Shown here one piece after another: positions 8,777-16,379 of a DNA stretch of 64,000 bases. The notes below the pieces were generated by a model. The model saw only the letters and a list, made by a program, of their open reading frames with translations, was not told the DNA's origin and made no database searches. Source of the stretch: an uncultured Duncaniella sp. GTDB lineage: Bacteria; Bacteroidota; Bacteroidia; Bacteroidales; Muribaculaceae. The position numbers and the translations under genes were made by a program. Numbering within the stretch: the first letter of the stretch is position 1; every line of letters begins with the position of its first letter. The DNA lies in contig NZ_CAJTQC010000005.1 in the NCBI RefSeq assembly GCF_910578445.1, forward strand, positions 70,405-134,404, read 5' to 3'.

Positions 8777-9709
8777 TTATGAGTTTTTCCAGCGCACTCT
8801 CATCTGGTCGCCTATAATCTCGCGCACTTCATTGACGAGAGTCTCGTCCATCGGCTCTTCGACAAATTCGAGGTTGCGGCGGACGTTGTCGGGGTTGGCC
8901 GACGAGAAGAGCGTAGTGGCGATGCGGGGATTGCTGACTGCATACTGCACGGCAAGCTTCTCGATGGGATAACCCTTCGAGGCGCAGTGTTCGGCCGCCT
9001 TGCGGCAGGCTTCGACGAGGGGCTTCGGAGCGGGATGCCACGCAGGCACTCCGCGCTGCGAAAGCAGACCCATCGACAGGGGCGAGGCGCTGATGACACC
9101 GACACCTTTTTCCTCGAAAAAGTCGAGATAGTCGAGAATCATGTCGTCGTTGAGCGCATAGTGGCAGAAATTCATGATTGTCTCAACCATTCCCTCGGGA
9201 GTGTGGTCGAGAACCCACTTGATATTTTCAGGCTGAAGGTCAGTGATGCCAACATGGCCTACGATGCCTTTGTCGCGCAGCTCGACGAGCGCCGGGAGGG
9301 TTTCGCCGACCACTTGGTTGAGGTCGGCAAACTCGATGTCGTGGACATTGATGAGGTCGATATGGTCGATGCCGAGGCGCTCCATGCTTTCATAGACGCT
9401 CTCGGTCGCGCGACGGCCAGAATAGTCCCAAGTGTTGACACCGTCTTTTCCATAACGGCCCACTTTGGTCGAGAGATAATACTTTTCGCGGGGAATCTCG
9501 CGCAGAGCCTTGCCGAGCACTGTCTCAGCCTTATAGTGACCATAGTATGGCGACACATCGATGAAGTTCATCCCTCCGTCGACTGCCACATGCACTGCCT
9601 CAATGGCGCGGGGCTCGTTGATGTCGTGGAAAACTGCTCCGAGCGACGATGCGCCGAAGCTGAGAGCCGACACCTTCATGCCGGTTTTGCCTATTTCATG
9701 ATATTCCAT
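8777..9709 (-). CDS. Aldo/keto reductase, L-fucose/L-galactose dehydrogenase-like
   Basis: The start at 9709 (MEYHEIGKTGMKVSALSFG) matches the normal N-terminus of this family; an upstream in-frame ATG would add 26 residues overlapping the promoter. 310 residues. The AKR catalytic residues are visible: Asp in NFIDVSPYYG, Tyr in the same motif, Lys in YYLSTKVGRYG and His in LINVHDIEF. The sequence resembles L-galactose dehydrogenase and D-threo-aldose 1-dehydrogenase, which oxidise C1 of L-fucose or L-galactose to the lactone with NAD(P)+. As first gene of the operon with a lactonase-like enzyme and a zinc dehydrogenase, it likely starts an oxidative route for L-fucose. Confidence 0.8.
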   Translation of the reverse strand: MEYHEIGKTGMKVSALSFGASSLGAVFHDINEPRAIEAVHVAVDGGMNFIDVSPYYGHYKAETVLGKALREIPREKYYLSTKVGRYGKDGVNTWDYSGRRATESVYESMERLGIDHIDLINVHDIEFADLNQVVGETLPALVELRDKGIVGHVGITDLQPENIKWVLDHTPEGMVETIMNFCHYALNDDMILDYLDFFEEKGVGVISASPLSMGLLSQRGVPAWHPAPKPLVEACRKAAEHCASKGYPIEKLAVQYAVSNPRIATTLFSSANPDNVRRNLEFVEEPMDETLVNEVREIIGDQMRVRWKNS

Positions 9710-9739
9710 GTCCTGATTGATAAGTGAATTGTTAAGGTG

Positions 9740-9773
9740 ACGGCATTTCGATGCCGTTTTCCTCGCAAAATTA
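9740..9773 (-). promoter_or_regulatory. -7 box and leader hairpin of the sugar-oxidation operon
   Basis: On the minus strand, TAATTTTG (9766-9773) fits the -7 box; no good -33 box is seen. Immediately downstream a perfect 7-base stem (9740-9746 with 9751-9757) with a four-base loop would sit at the very 5' end of the mRNA. Confidence 0.45.
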
Positions 9774-10076
9774 CAAAAAATCCGCATAATCAGGCCATGT
9801 TTTCCAACTAAAGTTTAATCAATGGAAGTTTCAGTATGTTTTGATTTTAGGATTGTCGCCACGACCGATTGCAGCCACGCAGCGACGACGACCGGTTTCC
9901 ATCAAACCTACAATAAGTCACCCCCGGATCATCACCCGTCAGCACCGCTCCTTCGCTGTTGATGCCATCATGCCTCCCGCAAGCTAATAGCCCCGTCGAT
10001 TCTCCGCCCATCCATTTTCCACCACTCAACACAGAGTTAGTTTCCAAACTATTAACTTAATATTTTACTCATGACA
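9774..10076. other. Gene-free stretch
   Basis: About 300 bases between the sugar-oxidation operon and the first TPR regulator. Part of it (about 9850-10020) is GC-rich. A 66-codon open frame on the minus strand has no recognisable protein features. I see no repeat or RNA here; a gene remnant is possible but not supported. Confidence 0.4.
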
Positions 10077-10108
10077 TTTGTATTTATTCTTAAAATCACT
10101 TAACTTTG
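10077..10108 (+). promoter_or_regulatory. Promoter of TPR/HTH regulator A
   Basis: TTTG (10077-10080), a 20-base spacer and TAACTTTG (10101-10108) match the Bacteroidetes primary promoter. The same promoter, with a few changes, stands before regulator B at 14368-14399. Confidence 0.8.
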
Positions 10109-10138
10109 ATGTTGGATTTCACCATCACTCAGTGCAAA

Positions 10139-11794
10139 ATGTCAAAGATACAAACCTTAACCGTCATATTTATTCTTGCAATCGTTGTCGCCGCGTGTGG
10201 TGCGGAGACCGACCGTCGCCTTGCCGAAGCCGAGGACATCATGGCCGATGCTCCCGACTCAGCCCTCGTAATCCTCCAGTCAATCAGACCTTCCGACCTG
10301 CGCTCGGAACACTCCCGTGCGCTCCACTCCCTGCTCATCACTCAGGCCCGGAGCAAAAACTTCATTCCAATCCCTTCCGACTCTCTTATCAGACAGACGG
10401 CCGATTATTTCGACGGCACTTCCGACACGCGCCACCGCATGCTCGCTCACTACTATCTCGGCGACGTCCGTCTGGAGCTGAAATCCTACGCCCCGGCTCT
10501 GACCGCCCATTTCGAAGCTCTCGACCTCGCCCGTGAGCTGGACGACAAATTCTATATCGCAATGGCCGCACGTGGAATATCGCAGATATACCACCACAAC
10601 TATCTAAATACCGAAGAGCTGGAATTTGCGAAAATCGCATATGAAAATTTCCTCCTTGCAGGCAAACGGCCATTTACCGACGATGGACTTTACTTCTTGG
10701 CAAGTGCCTATCATAACAATGGTGATTATCAAAATAGCATACGCCTGTCGCATCAGCTTCTCGACACTATATCCAAAACAAATGATACGTTCTGGAAACC
10801 ACAAACCTTACGCCTTCTTGGACTATCCCATTTCGCCATCAATGATTTTCATGAATCTGAAAAATATTATCGTCTTGTATGTGAGTTTCCCGACGCAAAT
10901 CATTCCGACTCCACATATTTAGGTGTCTCTCTCATTCGACTTGGCAACATAAGAGAAGCCTATGAAATCATGCAATCTCTGCCTACGACAAATTCAAACC
11001 AAGACCATTGGCTAAGATATAGTGTGTATTTCGCTATCGACTCCACAGCAAAGGCCCTTGAGATGATGAAAGCACTTAACTCTGATACCGACAGCGTATT
11101 GCGCTCGATATGCAAACAGAATCTTTCAGGTTCTTTGATTGATTATAAAGAAAACAGGGAGGCAATTGCAAAGGCCAACTTAAAATTTTCGCAAGCTGTT
11201 ATGTGGTGCGTAATACTCGGATCGGCATTCATCATTTTGCTAATAATACATTTCTCCATCCGACACAGCCACCGGCAACAGGAACTGATTCGCCACAACA
11301 TCGACACCGGCAACGAGTTAAGGGCAATCATAAAGAATCTTCAGGACTCCGAATCAGATTTAAAGGAAAACGATAAAAATTCAAAAAGCTTAATCTCCAG
11401 CCTTCTGGCGGAAAGATTTAACGATATCGATGCCATCTGCCAGAAACTGATTGAACATAATTCGACTAAAAGCCGGAAAAAGGCATCCCAAGAAATTGAG
11501 GCATTTATTCGGGAGTATCTGGAAAACCCTCAAAAAAATGCTTGGCTTGAAGAATATGCCAACAAACACTTCAATGGCATTATGACAAAACTAAAGCTCG
11601 ATTTTCCAAAACTAATCGAGACCGACAGACTGTTTATCCTATACTCCCGACTCGGATTCTCGACAAATACCATTGCATTCCTTCTACGCGACGAACGCAT
11701 CACTACAACCTACGACCGACGCAAACGAATCAAACGAAAATTCTTAGCGTTTGAAGGAGAAAACAGGGATATGTACCTTGATATATTTAGCTAA
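10139..11794 (+). CDS. Membrane-anchored TPR regulator with C-terminal HTH (copy A)
   Basis: The start at 10139 (MSKIQTLTVIF) gives an N-terminal hydrophobic segment with a lipobox-like VVAACGAE; an upstream in-frame TTG lies inside the -7 box. 551 residues: TPR-type helical repeats from about residue 25 to 330, one membrane helix (about 345-366, VMWCVILGSAFIILLIIHF), a polar helical linker, and a C-terminal helix-turn-helix region (LGFSTNTIAFLL...ERITTTYDRRKRIKRKF). This layout fits the Bacteroidetes family of TPR proteins that sense a signal outside the inner membrane and bind DNA inside. The first 150 residues are almost identical to copy B, the middle is diverged, and the end is again near identical. 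The likely target is the promoter of the barrel gene at 12165. Confidence 0.75.
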   Translation: MSKIQTLTVIFILAIVVAACGAETDRRLAEAEDIMADAPDSALVILQSIRPSDLRSEHSRALHSLLITQARSKNFIPIPSDSLIRQTADYFDGTSDTRHRMLAHYYLGDVRLELKSYAPALTAHFEALDLARELDDKFYIAMAARGISQIYHHNYLNTEELEFAKIAYENFLLAGKRPFTDDGLYFLASAYHNNGDYQNSIRLSHQLLDTISKTNDTFWKPQTLRLLGLSHFAINDFHESEKYYRLVCEFPDANHSDSTYLGVSLIRLGNIREAYEIMQSLPTTNSNQDHWLRYSVYFAIDSTAKALEMMKALNSDTDSVLRSICKQNLSGSLIDYKENREAIAKANLKFSQAVMWCVILGSAFIILLIIHFSIRHSHRQQELIRHNIDTGNELRAIIKNLQDSESDLKENDKNSKSLISSLLAERFNDIDAICQKLIEHNSTKSRKKASQEIEAFIREYLENPQKNAWLEEYANKHFNGIMTKLKLDFPKLIETDRLFILYSRLGFSTNTIAFLLRDERITTTYDRRKRIKRKFLAFEGENRDMYLDIFS

Positions 11795-11897
11795 CATACT
11801 ATTTTACAACACATTTCACGTCTACAAACCGTTCAACGCTCTATTAAGTCAATTTAAACCGCTAATAACCAACATATTATATAATCGATTAAACTTG

Positions 11898-12020
11898 GAG
11901 TCCTAATTTATCTAAAAATCTCCATTATAAGTCATTGATTTAATGAAAATTAAGCAATCACGACTCCTAATTTATTACACACTTCAAGCTTGCTGAAAAG
12001 TGCAAAACTCCATAAATTTG
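11898..12020 (+). promoter_or_regulatory. Promoter and paired operator-like boxes of outer-membrane barrel A
   Basis: Box 1 GAGTCCTAATTTAT (11898-11911) and box 2 GACTCCTAATTTAT (11962-11975) are direct repeats 64 bases apart. A block TTATAAGTCATT at 11925-11936 lies between them. A promoter follows: CTTG (11989-11992), 20 bases, TAAATTTG (12013-12020). Boxes and spacing recur before barrel B (16222-16344). The rest of this 370-base intergenic region shows no gene. Confidence 0.65.
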
Positions 12021-12164
12021 TGACTAAGAAATCACATCTATAAACATGAAACCAACCATCTCTCCATCACTATCAGAATACTATACCGTTTTGCATTCAA
12101 TTAATATGTAAATGAATCTAAGATATTAATAATATTACTCATCTACACTAATCCAAACCAAAAC

Positions 12165-14237
12165 ATGTCACGAATCCTAATCGTATTCTTAAGTATCTGT
12201 TTTTTTACAGCTACTTCATACTCACAAGAAAGCTCGGAACAGCTCAACGAGGTGACTGTAATCGCCTCGCGGACCATACAGAAGGCCGACGGCTATGTGG
12301 TCAATCTCAATGGATCAGACATCACCAAAGGAAAGCCGGCTATCGACGCACTCAAACTCCTGCCATCAATCTCCTATGAATCAAAGACTTTAAAAATAAA
12401 CGGATTTGGCGTCAGCGAAATCTATGTTGACGGCCTCAAAATCAACAATTATTCAGAGCTCGACAACATACCGGCCAACATGATTGACAAAGTCGAGGTG
12501 AGATATCTCAGCGGAGCTAACCAGAACACCTCTCAGGTTGGAGGTTCAATCTGGATTACCCTTCGCCGGCCACCGGAAGGAGGTTTCACAGGCTCGCTTG
12601 GAGGAAACGCACAAGCCATCCGCCGTATCGGCATGTCAAAGGAATCGCTTTACGGAGTAATCAACGGACGCTATGGCAAAGTCAGCTTCTATGACTACGC
12701 TTCGGCAAGCTGGACACGCTTCAAAGAGTGGCAGGCTCAGACAATCACCTCTCAGTCAGAAACAACCCACATGAACGAGATGACCGACAGCCACAATGCA
12801 ACCCCTCACAACCGTCTCAGTCTGACCTACGATTTCAATAAACGGACCTATCTCGCAGCAAGCTACTATGTGGCTTCCCAACATCTGCGAAGTAATTCAC
12901 TCACAAAAGCCGACGAGGCCAACCAGAGTATCAACCAACGATATTCCATCACCTCTCAGGAAGGCACGCTGAAATTCAATTCACAGCTCAACGACAAAGG
13001 GCTTACACTGACTGTCATGGGCGACTATTTCAGCCACATCGGCCGAGCCAACCAACTTTTTCTCACACAACCGGTCGAATCAAGTGTATTTCACTACAAA
13101 AACACAACCAACATGTGGGAAACCTACGCCTATGTCGACCTCCCGATCAACCGGACAATGGCGTTCAACGGCGGTGTGTCTGCCAAGATTATCTCAATCC
13201 ACTATCGTCCCGACAAATACCTGACCTCTGACCGTTTCGACACATCTGACATCTCAACCAACACAAAAGGCCTCTCGCCAATGGCATTTGCCTCTTTGCG
13301 CGGCGCATTCGGCCAGCTGCGCTACAGCGCCGGACTTAACTGGATGCTCAACAAAATCGAATATGAGCCTCTCGACGGCAGCGAGAGGACAAAAAACACT
13401 CAGTGGGCAATCAATCCGACCGTTCAGGTGATGTATCCATTCGGAGCAGGCAACAAGCACTCATTTTCAATAAGCTACAAACACGTTCTCGACAAAATTC
13501 CTTACAGCGCCATATCATCATTGGTGAGATGGGAAGATGCCTATAACTACAGCGTCGGAAATCCCGACCTCAAAGCGACAACAGAGCATTTTGTCATGGC
13601 CGGAGTCAACCTTTTCAACAATCTTCTCAACCTCAACGCATCGTATTTCTACGACAACAACGCCATTACATGGGAGACTTTCGCCGATGCCAACAACGAA
13701 AATGTCTTCTATACCAAACCCGTGAACTACGACGGCGAACAGTCGTGGGCACTGCGCGCTGAACTAAACGTAAAGCCGCTCAAACCGTGGCGACTCAAAT
13801 TCATCACACGCTTCTCGCTCAACCCTGAGGATGTAACCATCGGAAATGTCCACTACGACAAGACCAGATTCCGTCACATGTACATACTCAACAACTCATT
13901 CTCCTTCAAAAAAGGATGGAACGCATCTCTCAACGCCGACTTAGAACCGACTTTCCACAGTCTTGACCGCACATATCACACTGTCTACAAAGTTCAGGGC
14001 AATATCTCCAAACTTTTCCTTAACAATGACCTTGAAGTTGGTGTGAATTTCACCCCGGTCTCAAAACGACGTAAACTTGACCGCCGGACAAACGGGACGA
14101 CTGTCACTCTCCACTATACCAATCCGGAATATGCCGTCGGTGTGAACCTCAGGTGGTTCTTCCGTGGAGGCAAGCAGGTCAAGACAAATATCGCTGTTGG
14201 AACACAGGACTATGAGGAGACTGTCGACACCAAATAG
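12165..14237 (+). CDS. TonB-dependent receptor-like outer-membrane barrel (A)
   Basis: 690 residues with a signal peptide (MSRILIVFLSICFFTATSYSQ). The mature N-terminus carries a TonB-box-like EQLNEVTVIA and a plug-like domain (about residues 30-140: GKPAIDALKLLPSI..YVDGLKI..NMIDKVEVRYLSG). A long beta-rich barrel of the OMP_b-brl_3 type follows. There is no N-terminal carboxypeptidase-like domain, unlike barrel B. It would sit in the outer membrane and take up, or respond to, a substrate using TonB energy. It stands alone between the two TPR regulators and shares promoter boxes with barrel B. The substrate is unknown. Confidence 0.8.
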   Translation: MSRILIVFLSICFFTATSYSQESSEQLNEVTVIASRTIQKADGYVVNLNGSDITKGKPAIDALKLLPSISYESKTLKINGFGVSEIYVDGLKINNYSELDNIPANMIDKVEVRYLSGANQNTSQVGGSIWITLRRPPEGGFTGSLGGNAQAIRRIGMSKESLYGVINGRYGKVSFYDYASASWTRFKEWQAQTITSQSETTHMNEMTDSHNATPHNRLSLTYDFNKRTYLAASYYVASQHLRSNSLTKADEANQSINQRYSITSQEGTLKFNSQLNDKGLTLTVMGDYFSHIGRANQLFLTQPVESSVFHYKNTTNMWETYAYVDLPINRTMAFNGGVSAKIISIHYRPDKYLTSDRFDTSDISTNTKGLSPMAFASLRGAFGQLRYSAGLNWMLNKIEYEPLDGSERTKNTQWAINPTVQVMYPFGAGNKHSFSISYKHVLDKIPYSAISSLVRWEDAYNYSVGNPDLKATTEHFVMAGVNLFNNLLNLNASYFYDNNAITWETFADANNENVFYTKPVNYDGEQSWALRAELNVKPLKPWRLKFITRFSLNPEDVTIGNVHYDKTRFRHMYILNNSFSFKKGWNASLNADLEPTFHSLDRTYHTVYKVQGNISKLFLNNDLEVGVNFTPVSKRRKLDRRTNGTTVTLHYTNPEYAVGVNLRWFFRGGKQVKTNIAVGTQDYEETVDTK

Positions 14238-14290
14238 CCATCCGGACCAATCCCACTGACCGATGTCCGTCAGTTTCCCGTTCATAAAAC

Positions 14291-14328
14291 AACACGACGC
14301 AATGCAATTCCGCATCGCGTCGTGTTTT
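14291..14328 (+). terminator. Intrinsic terminator of barrel A
   Basis: A 10-base stem AACACGACGC/GCGTCGTGTT with four further pairs after one mismatch, ending in TTTT. It lies 53 bases after the stop codon. Confidence 0.75.
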
Positions 14329-14367
14329 GCCAATTTACCTGTCTGACTGAATTTTATTGCCATGCCA

Positions 14368-14399
14368 TTTGTATTTATCCTTAAAACCACTTAACTTTG
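14368..14399 (+). promoter_or_regulatory. Promoter of TPR/HTH regulator B
   Basis: TTTG (14368-14371), a 20-base spacer and TAACTTTG (14392-14399). Sequence around it is nearly identical to the promoter of regulator A. Confidence 0.8.
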
Positions 14400-14429
14400 A
14401 TATTGGATTTCCACATCAATCAGTGCAAA

Positions 14430-16118
14430 ATGTCAAAGATACAAACCTTAATCGTCATATTTATTCTTGCAATCGTTGTCGCCGCGTGTGGAGCGGAGAC
14501 TGACCGTCGCCTTGCCGAAGCCGAGGACATCATGGCCGATGCTCCTGACTCAGCCCTCGTAATCCTCCAGTCAATCAGACCTTCCGACCTGCGCTCGGAA
14601 CACTCCCGTGCGCTCCACTCCCTGCTCATCACTCAGGCCCGGAGCAAAAACTTCATTCCAATCCCTTCCGACTCTCTTATCAGACAGACGGCTGATTATT
14701 TCGACGGCACTTCCGACACGCGCCACCGCATGCTCGCTCACTACTATCTCGGCGACGTCCGTCTGGAACTGAAATCCTACGCCACGGCTCTGACCGCCCA
14801 TTTCGAAGCCCTCGACCTCGCCCGTGAGCTGGACGACAAATTCTATATCGCAATGGCCGCACGTGGCATCTCGCAGATATACCACAGCAACTACTGTTTC
14901 TCCGAAGAGCTCGAATTTGCTAAAATAGCCTATGAAAATTTCCTCCTTGCCGGCAGACGGCCATTTACCGACGATGGATTGTTTTTCCTTGCAAGCGCCT
15001 ATCATAATAACCATGATTATGAGAAGAGCGTCAGGCTATCCCGCCAACTTCTTGATACTATCGCAAAAACTGGCGATAAGTTTTGGTTGATTCCTACATA
15101 CCGTCTGCTCGGGCTTTCACTTTTCTCAAACAAAGAGTATGATAAATCTCTTGATATCTACCAAAAGGTATGTGAATCTGCAGAGGCAAATCCATCTGAT
15201 TCTGCATATTTTGGATTAGCCTGCATCAATTTAGGCGATACTGTCAAGGCTTATGATATACTTACATCCATCCCTGACATAAAAAAGGGTATAAATCATT
15301 GGCTTGGATATGAAGTATATAGTGCTCTCGACTCCACCCAAAAAGCCTTTGATATGATGACAGCCATGTATAAAGATGCCGATAGAGCTTTATACTCCTC
15401 ATGCAAACGCAACATATCGGGAGCTCTGATTGACTATAATTCATATAAACATTCTATAATTCAAGAAAGACTTAAATATGTAAAGACTGTCTCGATTTTT
15501 ACGATTCTAATTGTATGCTTTCTGATGGCTACCATAATCTATTTTGCAATACGCCATCATAGAAATCAACAAGCAGCCATCGACAGGTATATCCGTGTAT
15601 CCGATAGTTTATACATCACAATTGACAAACTTCGCGAATCAGAGGAACAACTGCAAACAACCACAGAAAATCTAAAAATAACAGTTGAAGAAAACGAAAA
15701 CAGAGCTAACACAATCATAACCAATCTTATCAGTGACCGATTTGACGAAATCAATAATCTATGTCAGGGACTATATGAAAACGATACTCCTGCAACTCGT
15801 AAGAAAATAGTAAATTTAGTTAATTCATTTATCAACGGATTCACTGATGATGACGCGAAAATAAAGAAGCTTGAAGATATAGCCAATCTACAATTCAATG
15901 GCATAATGACAAAACTCAGTGTCGATTTTCCCAAATTAATTAAAACCGACCGCCTATTCATTCTTTACACTTGTCTCGGTTTTTCAACCCAATCAATTGC
16001 ATTCCTTCTCCATGACGAACGCATCACAACAACCTACGACCGACGCAAACGAATCAAACGAAAATTCACCACCTTCGAAGGAGAAAACAAGCACCTATAT
16101 TTAAGTATTTTTAGCTAA
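14430..16118 (+). CDS. Membrane-anchored TPR regulator with C-terminal HTH (copy B)
   Basis: The start at 14430 is chosen as for copy A. 562 residues with the same plan: lipobox-like VVAACGAE near residue 20, TPR helices to about 335, a membrane helix (about 350-370, VSIFTILIVCFLMATIIYFAI), a coiled-coil-like linker (ESEEQLQTTTENLKITVEENEN) and a C-terminal HTH with the same DERITTTYDRRKRIKRKF segment as copy A. Residues 1-150 differ from copy A at only about three positions, while residues 155-500 are much more different. The linker is longer and more clearly coiled-coil. It immediately precedes barrel B and its exporter, which it probably controls. Confidence 0.75.
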   Translation: MSKIQTLIVIFILAIVVAACGAETDRRLAEAEDIMADAPDSALVILQSIRPSDLRSEHSRALHSLLITQARSKNFIPIPSDSLIRQTADYFDGTSDTRHRMLAHYYLGDVRLELKSYATALTAHFEALDLARELDDKFYIAMAARGISQIYHSNYCFSEELEFAKIAYENFLLAGRRPFTDDGLFFLASAYHNNHDYEKSVRLSRQLLDTIAKTGDKFWLIPTYRLLGLSLFSNKEYDKSLDIYQKVCESAEANPSDSAYFGLACINLGDTVKAYDILTSIPDIKKGINHWLGYEVYSALDSTQKAFDMMTAMYKDADRALYSSCKRNISGALIDYNSYKHSIIQERLKYVKTVSIFTILIVCFLMATIIYFAIRHHRNQQAAIDRYIRVSDSLYITIDKLRESEEQLQTTTENLKITVEENENRANTIITNLISDRFDEINNLCQGLYENDTPATRKKIVNLVNSFINGFTDDDAKIKKLEDIANLQFNGIMTKLSVDFPKLIKTDRLFILYTCLGFSTQSIAFLLHDERITTTYDRRKRIKRKFTTFEGENKHLYLSIFS

Positions 16119-16221
16119 AAGACTGGCTTTAAAGCAATTGCCACGAAGATGTAGACTTTTAATTTTTAATTAACTGTCTATCAATCTAATATACAGCCAT
16201 TTACAATTCACCATTGGATAG

Positions 16222-16344
16222 GACTCCTAATTTATTTTCGTAAATACCTTATAAAGCATTATAACACAAAAGATTACATCCACAACAATCCTAATCAAAA
16301 AGACGTCCAATCTTATACTTATTTATTAATATTTACTAATTTTG
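16222..16344 (+). promoter_or_regulatory. Promoter and operator-like boxes of outer-membrane barrel B
   Basis: Box 1 GACTCCTAATTTAT (16222-16235) begins 122 bases before the end of the -7 box TAATTTTG (16337-16344), the same as before barrel A. A weaker box 2 with core TCCTAAT (16289-16295) is again 64 bases after box 1. The block TTATAAAGCATT (16249-16260) is also at the same offset, 27 bases. No good -33 box is present, so an activator may be needed. Confidence 0.65.
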
Positions 16345-16379
16345 CCTTTACGAAAACAAATTTTTTAATTAACAATACC

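Noticed and set aside
9847..10047. 66-codon minus-strand frame upstream of the sugar operon
   Set aside because: Gly/Ser/Arg-rich with no motif; it may be decayed sequence but cannot be supported as a gene.
11795..12164. Possible short precursor peptide for the C39 exporter
   Set aside because: I looked for a short frame with a double-glycine leader here and in 16119-16379, 18723-18752 and 21163-21242; none was convincing.
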